Shown: positions 23,998 through 32,710, counted from the first letter of the stretch. The stretch: 37,380 bases of DNA from Verrucomicrobiota bacterium (GCA_028293565.1 JAQGON010000092.1:1-37380); one strand, 5' to 3'. Program-made: numbers and translations. The notes: generated by a model not told the origin, from the letters alone.

Positions 23998-26274
23998 ATG
24001 GAAATGCAGCTTCCCGAACAGATTTATTTTCTCCGCGGCCTTGGCTGGCTGACGGCGGCGTGGGTCACGTGGTGGCTGAGCGTCGCCGAGGGTTTCAACC
24101 GCCGGCCGGGCGCCGGCTGGCTCGCCGCGTTCGGGGTGGTGGAAGCCCTGCGCGCGGGACTGCATTTTCTCGGGATGGGATCGAGCGCGCCGGAGCTCTG
24201 GGGGCCGGACGGTCTCGCGGGATTGGCGGCGACGGTCGTGAGCGGCGCGTTTCTCTGGGAATTCAGCCGGCAGATCTGGCCCCGCAAACGATCGCGGCCG
24301 TCCGTCCTCGCACACGTGCTTTGGGCGGTGCTGCTGATCCTGGCCTGGTGGACCGGCGGGCGCGCGGCGGCCGCGCTGGCGACGATTCCGTTGTGCGCGG
24401 CCGGCATCATGACCGCGGACCGGATTTGGCGGATCACATCGGCGGCGGCGATCGTGATGCGCAGCCATGGCACGCGGATCGCCGGCGTCTGCCTCGCGCT
24501 GTATGGATTGACGGCGCTGGCCGCCGCGAGCTCGCATGGCGCGGTGTCCGATCCAGGCCGGGGGCAGCCCCTGCCGGCCGCGCTGGAATTTCTGCTCAGC
24601 ATCTGGCCCTGGGTGTTTGCAGGCAGCCTCGGCACGGCGCATCTGGCGGTGGTCGGGGCGCGGAGTCCGCTCGCGGCGGGTCTGGCGGTGGCGCTGGCAT
24701 TCATGGTCGTCGTCGGCCCGATGGCGACCGGCGGCTCGAAGGCCGGATCCGCCGTGGTGGAACTGGTCGCGGTGCTGCTGGCGGCGGGGATGGTGCTCGC
24801 GTGGCAGCGCGCCGTCGACGAGGGCCGGCAGGAGCATTTCGACCGCGCGCGGGCGGAAAGCAGGGCGAAGACGGAGTTCCTGACGTTCCTGAGCCACGAG
24901 CTGCGCACGCCGCTGCAGACCATCCTGGGCCGCGCGGAACTGCTCCGCGAGCAGCCCGCCGCCGCGCGTCACGCCGTCGCGATCGAGGCGCAGGGCCGCA
25001 TGGTGCTGCGGCTCGTCACGGATCTGCTGGATCTCGGAACGATCGAGGCCGGGCGCCTCGAGCTGAAGCCCGCGCCGATGGCGCTGCGGTCCGCGCTCGA
25101 CGCGCTGCTGGATACGGTGCGGCCGCAGGCCGAAGCCAAAGGCCTGGCCCTGGTGTTCGCATGCGCGCCGGCGGTGCCCGACACGTTGATGGCGGACGAG
25201 GCGCGGCTCCGGCAGGTGCTGGGAAATCTTCTGAACAACGCGGTCAAGTTCACCGCGCGCGGCGAGGTCCGGCTCGACGTGGCCGTGGCCGAAGAGGTCG
25301 CAGCGGCGGCGGCGAACGGCCGCGCGGCCCTGGTGTTCACGGTCAGCGACACCGGCCCCGGACTGCCGCCGGCGGGGATTGACCGGCTGTTCACGCTCTT
25401 CATGCGGCTCGATGCCGGGGAGGATTTCCGGCGCGAAGGCACGGGAGTCGGCCTCGCGCTCGTCCGCCGGCTTTGTCATTTGATGGGCGGCAGCGTGACG
25501 GCCGCGAACCGGGCGGAGGGCGGCGCCGTCTTCACCGTGCGCGTCGGATTTCCGTTTGCGGACGTCGTCGCCGCCCCGGCGCCGTCGCCGCCGACGTCAT
25601 CGGGCGGGAAACTCCGGATCCTCGTGGCCGAGGACAACACCGCGGCGAGGGAGCTGCTCATCGAGGCGGTGCAGCTGCAGGGGCACGACGTGACGGGAGT
25701 CGCGGACGGGCCGGCGGCGCTGGCGGCGTGCCTGGTCGAAAATTTCGACACGGTGGTGGCCGACGTGAACCTGCCGGGCTTCGACGGCATCGAGCTGACG
25801 CGGCGGCTGCGCGGGCAGGGGAGAAGGTTGCGGATCGTCGGGTGCTCTGCCGAGGCCTTCGCGGCGACGCGCGAGGCGGCCCTGGCGGCGGGAATGGACG
25901 CGTTTCTGACCAAACCGGTTTCGCTGCATGCCTTGGCGGAGGCGCTGCGGTCTTCGCCGACGGTCGATCACAGCGTCTTCGCCTATCTGCATTCCCCGGC
26001 GGCGGTCGACCGGACGCGCCGCGCGCTCGCGGCCGAGTGGCCGCGGTTGCTCGCGGACGCGTACGTGGCGTTGGAAAAAGACGAGCCGGAGGGGCTGGTG
26101 CGCATCGCGCATTACATCGAGTCGAGCGCGTTGCTCGCGGGCGATGCGGCGCTGCTGGCGCATTGCCGGCGGGTCGCACAATCCGCGCGGTTGAAGGATG
26201 GCGGTGGAAAAAGGGGCGCGGCGCTGGACGCCCTCGGTGTCGAGGTCGGGCGGTTTTTGGACGGCGCGACGTAG
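23998..26274 (+). CDS. Hybrid histidine kinase with receiver and HPt-like tail
   Basis: From the ATG at 23998 the protein has 758 residues; GTG at 23968 is a possible longer start. About seven membrane helices fill residues 1-260. The HisKA region reads FLTFLSHELRTPLQTILGRA with H300. The ATPase domain has LRQVLGNLLNNAVKFT (N box), SDTGPGLP (G1) and GTGVGLALVRRL (G2). A receiver follows (LRILVAEDNTAARELL) with D589 in VVADVNLPGFDG and lysine in FLTKPVS. The last 100 residues are helical and contain RIAHYIESSALLAG, which fits an HPt module with H705; the usual Lys after it is replaced by Glu. The parts could form an internal relay, with the upstream NarL-type regulator as target. Confidence 0.93.
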   Translation: MEMQLPEQIYFLRGLGWLTAAWVTWWLSVAEGFNRRPGAGWLAAFGVVEALRAGLHFLGMGSSAPELWGPDGLAGLAATVVSGAFLWEFSRQIWPRKRSRPSVLAHVLWAVLLILAWWTGGRAAAALATIPLCAAGIMTADRIWRITSAAAIVMRSHGTRIAGVCLALYGLTALAAASSHGAVSDPGRGQPLPAALEFLLSIWPWVFAGSLGTAHLAVVGARSPLAAGLAVALAFMVVVGPMATGGSKAGSAVVELVAVLLAAGMVLAWQRAVDEGRQEHFDRARAESRAKTEFLTFLSHELRTPLQTILGRAELLREQPAAARHAVAIEAQGRMVLRLVTDLLDLGTIEAGRLELKPAPMALRSALDALLDTVRPQAEAKGLALVFACAPAVPDTLMADEARLRQVLGNLLNNAVKFTARGEVRLDVAVAEEVAAAAANGRAALVFTVSDTGPGLPPAGIDRLFTLFMRLDAGEDFRREGTGVGLALVRRLCHLMGGSVTAANRAEGGAVFTVRVGFPFADVVAAPAPSPPTSSGGKLRILVAEDNTAARELLIEAVQLQGHDVTGVADGPAALAACLVENFDTVVADVNLPGFDGIELTRRLRGQGRRLRIVGCSAEAFAATREAALAAGMDAFLTKPVSLHALAEALRSSPTVDHSVFAYLHSPAAVDRTRRALAAEWPRLLADAYVALEKDEPEGLVRIAHYIESSALLAGDAALLAHCRRVAQSARLKDGGGKRGAALDALGVEVGRFLDGAT

Positions 26275-26388
26275 CGCCGCGTCCCGGGCGGCGCCACGAG
26301 TGCTTGCTCCGATGAGGTTCGAATCCCACAAGGAAAGCGCCGCGCCCCGTCGGGCGCGGATTGTGCTGAGATCGAATTCTTCCCGACC

Positions 26389-27540
26389 ATGTCCACACGC
26401 ACCCTGCATCCCTTCAGCCGGCGGCAATGGCTTGTTTCCAGCGGAGCGGCCCTGGCGGGCCTCGCGCTGTCATCGCGTTTTCTCAACGACGAGTTGCGCG
26501 CCCAGGTTTCGCCGGAGCGGCTCGCGGCAACGAAGCCGGTCAAGGCCCGGCTCTCGCTCAATGAAAATCCCTTCGGACCGTCGCCGAAGGCGTTGGACGC
26601 GATGCTGCGGAACCTGACGGGCGGAAAGGCGTGCCGTTACCCATACGGCGAGCTCAACGACCTGTTGAACATGATCGCGGCGAAGGAGGGCGTCACGCCC
26701 GCGCACATCGTGCTCGGAGTCGGCTCGGGCGAGATTCTCGAGACCGTCGGGATGCAATTCGGCCTGCTGAAGGGCGAGGTCGTCCACGCGACGCCGGGTT
26801 ACACGCAGCTGGTCCGCTCCGCCGAGACCGCGGGCGGAAAAGCCGTGGGAGTGCCGCTCAACGCGAGGCTCGAGCACGATCTCGATGCGATCGCGTCGAA
26901 GGTCGGGGCGCAGACCTCGGTAGTCTACATCGCCAACCCGAACAATCCCACGGGCACGACGGTCGAGGCGTCGGCATTGAAGGAATTCGTGAAGAGCGTG
27001 TCGGCGCGGACGTTTGTCTTCGTCGACGAGGCGTATCTCGACATCGCCGACGACTATGCGGGGAGGACGGTGGTCGGATTGGTGAACGACTCGAGAAACC
27101 TGCTCGTGGCGCGGACCTTCTCGAAGATCTTCGGGCTGGCGGGGCTGCGCATGGGTTATGGGGTGACGAATCCGAAGTTTGCGGCGCAGCTGCGCAATTA
27201 CGGCCTGGGAACGATCACGGGACCCGGCATTGCGGCGGCGATGGCGAGCCTGCAGGACGCGGGTTACATCGAGTCGACGCGCGCGAAAATTGTCGCCGAG
27301 CGGGCCAAGCTCCTCGGCCTCCTGCGCGAACTGGGGAAGACCTACGCCGAACCGCAGGCCAATTTTGTCTTTTTCCAGACGGGTCGCCCGCACAAGGAAG
27401 TCTTCGACCTGATGATGGCCGAGAGCGTGGCGATCGCGCGGCCGTTTCCCCCGATGCTGGATTGGGCGCGCATCTCGATCGGCCTGCCCGAGGAAAACGA
27501 CCTGGCGCGGGCGGCGCTGCGGAAGGTGCTGGCGACGTGA
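26389..27540 (+). CDS. Tat-signal PLP aminotransferase (histidinol-phosphate aminotransferase-like)
   Basis: The 383-residue protein begins with a twin-arginine signal: SRRQWL at residues 10-15 followed by a hydrophobic VSSGAALAGLAL. The rest is a fold-type I aminotransferase of the HisC/CobD group: RLSLNENPFGPSPKALDAM at the start of the domain, VYIANPNNPTGT, FVFVDEAYLDI, and the PLP lysine K246 in RTFSKIFGLAGLRMGYG. The end reads WARISIGLPEENDLARAAL. Similar Tat-leader aminotransferases are found in several bacteria, but a periplasmic PLP enzyme is unusual, and the substrate is unknown. It is not within a his operon here. A single gene, preceded by 114 bases without features. Confidence 0.9.
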   Translation: MSTRTLHPFSRRQWLVSSGAALAGLALSSRFLNDELRAQVSPERLAATKPVKARLSLNENPFGPSPKALDAMLRNLTGGKACRYPYGELNDLLNMIAAKEGVTPAHIVLGVGSGEILETVGMQFGLLKGEVVHATPGYTQLVRSAETAGGKAVGVPLNARLEHDLDAIASKVGAQTSVVYIANPNNPTGTTVEASALKEFVKSVSARTFVFVDEAYLDIADDYAGRTVVGLVNDSRNLLVARTFSKIFGLAGLRMGYGVTNPKFAAQLRNYGLGTITGPGIAAAMASLQDAGYIESTRAKIVAERAKLLGLLRELGKTYAEPQANFVFFQTGRPHKEVFDLMMAESVAIARPFPPMLDWARISIGLPEENDLARAALRKVLAT

Positions 27541-27557
27541 CCGGCCGGGGAAGTTCC

Positions 27558-27585
27558 CGCTGATCACGCGAATGACCGCGGATTA
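27558..27585. repeat. Possible single extragenic repeat remnant (GATCACGCGAATGACCGCGGATTA type)
   Basis: The stretch has the unit pattern CGCGAATGACCGCGGAT seen by me as a recurrent intergenic motif type in Verrucomicrobiota-like genomes. Only one arm is present here, and I cannot confirm other copies inside the window. Confidence 0.25.
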
Positions 27586-27629
27586 GTGGGCCACGCTTCG
27601 GAAGGTTCGAATGCAACCGCCCCGGGCGC

Positions 27630-27658
27630 AAAAAAGCCGCGGCGTGGGCCGCGGCTTT
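27630..27658 (-). terminator. Rho-independent terminator of the pyrophosphatase gene
   Basis: Read on the minus strand, AAAGCCGCGG and CCGCGGCTTT form a 10-bp stem (27633-27642 with 27649-27658) with a six-base loop. A run of six T follows (27630-27635 on the plus strand are A). It lies about 40 bases after the stop at 27697. Confidence 0.8.
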
Positions 27659-27696
27659 GAAATTTCGGCGACGCCCTTGCGTCGCTGGAAACCGGA

Positions 27697-30114
27697 TCAG
27701 GCCTGCTTGGCGTCGACCGGGATGCGCATGCCGTAGAAGCTGCGATAGACGAAAACCAGCGCGATCACGAAGATCACCGCACCGATCGCATGCTTCTGTC
27801 CCGCGGGCATGTTCACGGCGATTTCCACCGCGAGCAGGCCGAAGAGGGTGGTGAACTTGATCACCGGGTTCAGCGAGACCGACGACGTGTCCTTGAACGG
27901 ATCGCCCACGGTGTCGCCGACGACCGTCGCGGCGTGCAGCGGCGTGTTCTTCATCTTCAGCTCGACCTCGACGATCTTCTTCGCGTTGTCCCACGCGCCG
28001 CCGGCGTTCGCCATGAAGATGGCCTGGAAGAGGCCGAAGAACGCCATGCCGATCAGGTAGCCGATGAAGAAGAACGGATCGAAGAAGGCGAGCGACAGGC
28101 TGAAGCAGAAGATGACGATGAAGATGTTCACCATGCCCTTCTGCGCGTACTGCGTGCAGATCTTCACGACTTCCTTCGAGGCCTCGGTGGAGGCGGTCGC
28201 GGCGTCGAGCTTCATGTTGTCCTTGATGTAGACCACCGCCCGATACGCGCCGGTGACGACCGCCTGGGTGGACGCGCCCGTGAACCAGTAGATCACGGCG
28301 CCGCCCATGAGCAGGCCCATGATCGCCTCGGGATGCACGAGCGAGAGCTTCTCGATCGTGTCCGGGAAAATTCCCTTCAGCATCATGATGATGCCGAAGA
28401 CCATCGTCGTGGCGCCCACGACCGCGGTGCCGATGAGCACCGGCTTGGCGGTCGCCTTGAAGGTGTTGCCGGCGCCGTCGCCCTTCTCGAGCTGGTGCTT
28501 CGCGCCCTCGAAATCGGGCTTGAACCCGAAGTCGCGCTCGATCTCGGCGCTGATGTCCTTTTTCGACTCGATCTGCGAAAGTTCATAGACGGACTGGGCG
28601 TTGTCCGTGACCGGGCCGAACGAATCGACCGCGATCGTCACCGGACCCATGCCGAGGAACCCGAATGCCACGAGGCCGAAGGCGAAGATCGGCGCGGCGA
28701 ACCGGAATTCGACCGGCATCATCGCCTGGACGGCCGCGTGTGCGGAGAAATGATAGGCGCCGAACATCAGGGCGAGGATGCAGAGCCCGGTCCAGAAGGC
28801 GGAGAAGTTGCCGGCGACGAGGCCGGAGAGGATGTTGAGCGAGGCGCCGCCCTGGCGGGACGAGGTCACGACTTCCTTCACGTGACGGCTTTCGGTGGAG
28901 GTGAAGATCTTCGTGAACTCCGGAATGAGCGCGCCGGCGATGGTGCCGAGCGAGATGATCGTCGAAAGGACCCACCAGAGGCCGGGTTGATTCGCGAGCC
29001 GCGAGAGGAGCACGTAGCTCGCGCCGTAGGTGACGATGATCGAGACGATGGACGTGATCCACACGAGGTTGGTCAGCGGGTGCTCGAGATTGAAGTCCTT
29101 CGACGAACCCCAGATCGATTTCGAAATCAGGTCGTTGATCCAGTAGCTGACGAGCGAGGTGAGAACCATCAGGATGCGCATGGCGAAGAGCCACACGATC
29201 AGCGTCGCGCAGAGGGCGGGGTTGGCCGCGAGCGCGAGCGCGAGGAAGGCGATCAGCGCCACGCCGGTGACGCCGTAGGTTTCGAACCCGTCGGCGGTCG
29301 GACCGACGGAGTCGCCGGCATTGTCGCCGGTGCAGTCGGCGATGACCCCGGGATTGCGGGGGTCGTCCTCGGGCAGATTGAAGACGATCTTCATCAGGTC
29401 GGCTCCGATGTCGGCGATCTTCGTGAAGATGCCGCCGCAGATCCGCAGGCAGGAGGCGCCGAGCGACTCGCCGATGGCGAAGCCGATGAAGCACGGCCCG
29501 GCGAGGTCGGTCGGCAGGAACGCCAGGATGCAGATCATGAAGAAGAGCTCGATCGCCACGAGGAGGAGTCCGACGCTCATGCCCGATTTCAGCGGGATGA
29601 GGAGCGTGGCGAGGGGATTGCCCTTGAGCGCGGAAAAGGCGGCGCGGCTGTTGGCGACGGTGTTGATGCGGATGCCGAACCATGCGACGCCGTAGCTGCC
29701 GAGAATGCCGAGGACGGAGGCGGCGAGGATGATGGCGACGTGGGCGGCGGAATTATGGGACAGGACGCCGAAGTAATACGTCATGCACACCGCGATCAGG
29801 ACCCAGAGACCGGCGAGGAATTTTCCCTGCTGGAAAAGGTAGGTCTTGCAGGTTTCCCAGATGATCTGGGAGACGGCGGACATCGAGGCGTGGACCTGCA
29901 GCTTCTTGGTCTGGAGGTACTGCGACCAGCCGTAAACGGTGGCGAGGACGCACACGACCAGGCCGATCATCAGCACATTCATGCCGTTGAGCGAGCCGTT
30001 GAAGAAGAGCACCTGCTTGATGTCAGGAATCCGGATATCGGCTTCGCTGGCGAAGACAGGAGTGGCGGACGCGGCCAAAGCGGCGGCCAGTTTCGGGAAA
30101 CGGCGGAGGGTCAT
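27697..30114 (-). CDS. hppA: Membrane-bound ion-pumping pyrophosphatase, divergent type
   Basis: The ATG at 30112-30114 gives 805 residues; a longer start at 30225 would add a Pro/Arg-rich stretch. After a signal-like first helix come about 16 membrane helices. The hydrolytic centre reads DIGADLMKIVFNLPEDDPRN, then VIADCTGDNAGDSVGPTADGFETY; a second block is GGAWDNAKKIVE and a third VVGDTVGDPFKD. In ordinary enzymes the first block is DVGADLVGKVE, so this one is altered. K553 in GNTFKATAK sits where potassium-independent pumps carry Lys and potassium-dependent ones Ala. It should pump H+ (or Na+) using pyrophosphate. Divergent sodium-regulated H+ pumps of this kind have been described in other phyla; membership is inferred. 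Confidence 0.93.
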   Translation of the reverse strand: MTLRRFPKLAAALAASATPVFASEADIRIPDIKQVLFFNGSLNGMNVLMIGLVVCVLATVYGWSQYLQTKKLQVHASMSAVSQIIWETCKTYLFQQGKFLAGLWVLIAVCMTYYFGVLSHNSAAHVAIILAASVLGILGSYGVAWFGIRINTVANSRAAFSALKGNPLATLLIPLKSGMSVGLLLVAIELFFMICILAFLPTDLAGPCFIGFAIGESLGASCLRICGGIFTKIADIGADLMKIVFNLPEDDPRNPGVIADCTGDNAGDSVGPTADGFETYGVTGVALIAFLALALAANPALCATLIVWLFAMRILMVLTSLVSYWINDLISKSIWGSSKDFNLEHPLTNLVWITSIVSIIVTYGASYVLLSRLANQPGLWWVLSTIISLGTIAGALIPEFTKIFTSTESRHVKEVVTSSRQGGASLNILSGLVAGNFSAFWTGLCILALMFGAYHFSAHAAVQAMMPVEFRFAAPIFAFGLVAFGFLGMGPVTIAVDSFGPVTDNAQSVYELSQIESKKDISAEIERDFGFKPDFEGAKHQLEKGDGAGNTFKATAKPVLIGTAVVGATTMVFGIIMMLKGIFPDTIEKLSLVHPEAIMGLLMGGAVIYWFTGASTQAVVTGAYRAVVYIKDNMKLDAATASTEASKEVVKICTQYAQKGMVNIFIVIFCFSLSLAFFDPFFFIGYLIGMAFFGLFQAIFMANAGGAWDNAKKIVEVELKMKNTPLHAATVVGDTVGDPFKDTSSVSLNPVIKFTTLFGLLAVEIAVNMPAGQKHAIGAVIFVIALVFVYRSFYGMRIPVDAKQA

Positions 30115-30271
30115 AGGGGAAGGGGCAGGGGGTTGCGGAGGTGGCCGTTGTGGCGAGCGGCACCGGGTGCCGCGAGCCAAAATTACCTCGCCCTCCGCAG
30201 AAAAGTGACGCTTATCCGGAGCCATGACCCGCTAATGTACGGGAGGGCTCATGGTTTTCCCCGTTATCGAA

Positions 30272-30302
30272 GGTCATTCGGTTGAAGTTGAATGTTGAAG
30301 GC
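30272..30302. repeat. Heptad-type GTTGAA extragenic repeat, copy 2
   Basis: GGTTGAAGTTGAATGTTGAA shows the same seven-base rhythm as the stretch at 14710-14748, in the opposite orientation. It lies in the 241-base gap between the divergent pyrophosphatase and hydrolase-like genes, which should also hold both promoters. Confidence 0.5.
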
Positions 30303-30355
30303 CGATCGAACCACCCGCCGCTTTTCCCGCCGCTGCCCGCTTTCAACCCTTTCCC

Positions 30356-32350
30356 ATGCACCACCTGCGCTTTCGGCAAGTCCATCTCGATTTTCACACG
30401 AGCGGCCTGATTCCCGGCATCGGCGCTAGGTTCGACCGGCGCCAGTTCCAGGAGGCGCTGAAGGCCGGCCGCGTGAACTCGATCACGATTTTTTCGAAGT
30501 GCCATCACGGGTACAGCTATCATCCGACGAAGGTGGGGAAGATGCACCCGCACCTGAAATTCGACCTGCTGGCGCGCCAGATCGACGCCTGCCGCGAGAT
30601 TGGCGTGCGCTGCCCGATCTATCTCAGCGCCGGGCTGGATGAGCTCGCGGCCTTCGCGAATCCGACCTGGGTGGTGAAGAAGAAGGACGGCACCACCTAC
30701 AAGCCCCTCGAGGTCGAGTGGTTTGTCCGCATCCTCCGCTTCAATTCGCCCTATCTCGAGTATCTCTGCGACCAGATCCGCGAGGTGGTGCGGCGCTGGC
30801 CGGACAACGACGGGATCTTTCTCGATATCGTCGGCACGCAGCGCGACTACAGCGACGACGCGCTGAAGGAGATGAAGCGGCACGGGTACGATCCCGAGAA
30901 CGACGCCGACGTGCAGCGTTACGCCGAGGACGTGCTCGATCGTTACTTCAAGGCCACGACCGCGGCGGCGAAGTCGGTGCGCAAGGACAACCCCGTCTTC
31001 CACAATTCGGGGCACATCTCGCTCGGCGCGCGAAAGGCGCTCGGCTACAACACCCACCTCGAGCTCGAGTCGCTGCCCACCGGTGGGTGGGGCTATGATC
31101 ATTTTCCGATGTCGGCGCGCTATGCGATCACGCAGAAGTGGGACTTCATGGGCATGACGGGAAAGTTTCACAACACGTGGGGCGAGTTCGGCGGTTTCAA
31201 GCGTCCCGCGGCGCTCCGGTACGAGTGCGGCGCGATGCTCGCCTACGGCGCGAAGTGCAGCGTCGGCGACCAGCTGCATCCCAACGGGGAGATGAACCTG
31301 GACACCTACCGGCTGATCGGCGCGGCCTACGCCGAGGTCGAGCGCAAGGAACCGTGGTGCGATTTCGTGAAGCCCGTGGCGCGGATCGCACTCGTGAGCT
31401 GTGAAATCAACCAGGATCGCTGGCGCGGCGGGCAGGCGCAGTCGGCGGTCGCCGATGAAGGCGCCGGCCGCATGCTGCTCGAGCTGCACCAGCCGTTCGT
31501 GGTGCTCGACGCGTGGTCGGAGTGGACGGGTTTCGATCTCGTCGTGCTGCCCGACACGTTTGCGATGACTCCGGCCAAGGCTGCGCGGGCGAAGGCGTAT
31601 CTGGCGGCCGGCGGGCGGATCATCGGCGCGGGCACGGCGCTGCTGGACGAGAAGCACGAAACCTTCGCCGTCGATTGCGGGGCGAAGCTGCTCGGCCGCT
31701 CGAAGGGCGAGGTGGATTACCTGGTCGCGACGCCGCTCACCCCGGACGTCCCGGTGAAGTCGCCGATCGTCATCCAGGGCGGTGCGTTCGAAATCAGGCC
31801 GACCCGCGCGCAGGTGCTCGCGGAGCGTCGCGAGGCCTACTTCAACCGCACGTGGGAGCACTACTGTTCCCACCAGCACGCGCCGGACGCGCCGCAGCCC
31901 GCCACGCCGTCGGCGGTGATCACGCGGCAGATCGCCTATTTCGCGCACGACCTCTTCACGCGTTACCGCACTTACGGCCTGCCGCTGTACCGCGACTTTT
32001 TCGAAGCCGCCCTGCGCCGGCTGCTGGGCGGAAAACTGCCGGTGGAGACGAATCTTCCCACGGGTGGACGCATCGGGGTGATGGAACAGCGGCGCGAGCG
32101 GCGGTACGTCGTGCATCTGCTTTATTCGCCGACAAGCGTGCGGGGCAAGTTTCGCGACCAGCCGATCGAGCTGATCGAGGACGTGGTGCCGCTGCGCGAC
32201 ATCCGGGTGGCGGTGAGGCTGCCGAAAAAAGTGAGATCGGCGCGTCTCGTGCCGGAGGGGACGTCGCTGCCGTTCGCCCAGCGCGCCGGGGTGGCCGAGT
32301 TCATCGTGCCCGAGTTTGCGAGCCACCAGATGATCGAACTGGCGTATTAG
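30356..32350 (+). CDS. Glycosyl-hydrolase-like protein (GHL6 / alpha-amylase-like group)
   Basis: The 664-residue protein starts HHLRFRQVHLDFHTSGLIPG. Residues 1-330 look like a TIM barrel: SITIFSKCHHGYSYHP, RCPIYLSAGLDELAAF, and GIFLDIVG with D157 as a candidate catalytic residue. Residues about 335-440 resemble a beta-galactosidase trimerisation (class I glutamine amidotransferase-like) domain: RIALVSCEINQDRW, FVVLDAWSEWTGFDLVVLPD and AAGGRIIGAGTALL. A C-terminal beta part follows (RRYVVHLLYSPTS). The layout matches proteins named hypothetical glycosyl hydrolase 6 or alpha-amylase-like in polysaccharide-degrading bacteria; the substrate is unknown. No signal peptide, so it probably acts on oligosaccharides in the cytoplasm. 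Confidence 0.8.
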   Translation: MHHLRFRQVHLDFHTSGLIPGIGARFDRRQFQEALKAGRVNSITIFSKCHHGYSYHPTKVGKMHPHLKFDLLARQIDACREIGVRCPIYLSAGLDELAAFANPTWVVKKKDGTTYKPLEVEWFVRILRFNSPYLEYLCDQIREVVRRWPDNDGIFLDIVGTQRDYSDDALKEMKRHGYDPENDADVQRYAEDVLDRYFKATTAAAKSVRKDNPVFHNSGHISLGARKALGYNTHLELESLPTGGWGYDHFPMSARYAITQKWDFMGMTGKFHNTWGEFGGFKRPAALRYECGAMLAYGAKCSVGDQLHPNGEMNLDTYRLIGAAYAEVERKEPWCDFVKPVARIALVSCEINQDRWRGGQAQSAVADEGAGRMLLELHQPFVVLDAWSEWTGFDLVVLPDTFAMTPAKAARAKAYLAAGGRIIGAGTALLDEKHETFAVDCGAKLLGRSKGEVDYLVATPLTPDVPVKSPIVIQGGAFEIRPTRAQVLAERREAYFNRTWEHYCSHQHAPDAPQPATPSAVITRQIAYFAHDLFTRYRTYGLPLYRDFFEAALRRLLGGKLPVETNLPTGGRIGVMEQRRERRYVVHLLYSPTSVRGKFRDQPIELIEDVVPLRDIRVAVRLPKKVRSARLVPEGTSLPFAQRAGVAEFIVPEFASHQMIELAY

Positions 32351-32386
32351 AGCATCAGTCAATGACGGTCGCTACCATCGCAACGT

Positions 32387-32490
32387 GTAGCACGGGTCTC
32401 CGACCCGTGAAGGTGGACCCGAGCTAAACGGGTGTGCTCGACGTGCTCCGTTGGCAGAGTCCGCCCACACGGGTCGGAGACCCGTGCTAC
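32387..32490. repeat. Perfect 23-bp inverted repeat, nested palindrome (REP-like)
   Basis: Arms 32387-32409 and 32468-32490 are exact reverse complements. Each arm is itself a hairpin (CACGGGTC and GACCCGTG around three bases) flanked by GTAG/CTAC. The 58 bases between have no gene. This structure is typical of REP doublets mobilised by RAYT transposases. The element follows the hydrolase-like gene stop by 37 bases. Confidence 0.85.
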
Positions 32491-32542
32491 TGCTCCAGGA
32501 TTCGTCTGCCGGCTTGACCGCCGGCCGGGGGCGATCGGATTT

Positions 32543-32554
32543 GCGAAATTTCGC
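32543..32554. promoter_or_regulatory. 12-bp perfect palindrome upstream of LuxR-type gene
   Basis: GCGAAATTTCGC is fully self-complementary and lies about 157 bases before the regulator start, in the 360-base gap 32351-32710. It may be an operator. The rest of the gap after the inverted repeat shows no gene; GTAGGGCGC at 32589-32597 is discussed with the palindrome at 22905. Confidence 0.3.
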
Positions 32555-32710
32555 CATAGGGATTCGGCGGCCTCGTTCGTCTAAGTAAGTAGGGCGCTCC
32601 GTCCGTCATCCGGCCGGGCCGCGTTCGAATACCCCAATGGCGGCAAATCTCGACCCCCGTGCGCACTGCTTGTCGTTCGTGAAAACGAACCGGCGCCGCC
32701 GCAGTTCGAC

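Noticed and set aside
27790-30285. An 831-codon plus-strand ORF opposite the pyrophosphatase
   Set aside because: It is made of Asp/Glu/Arg/His runs, the mirror image of a hydrophobic membrane protein, and has no domains.
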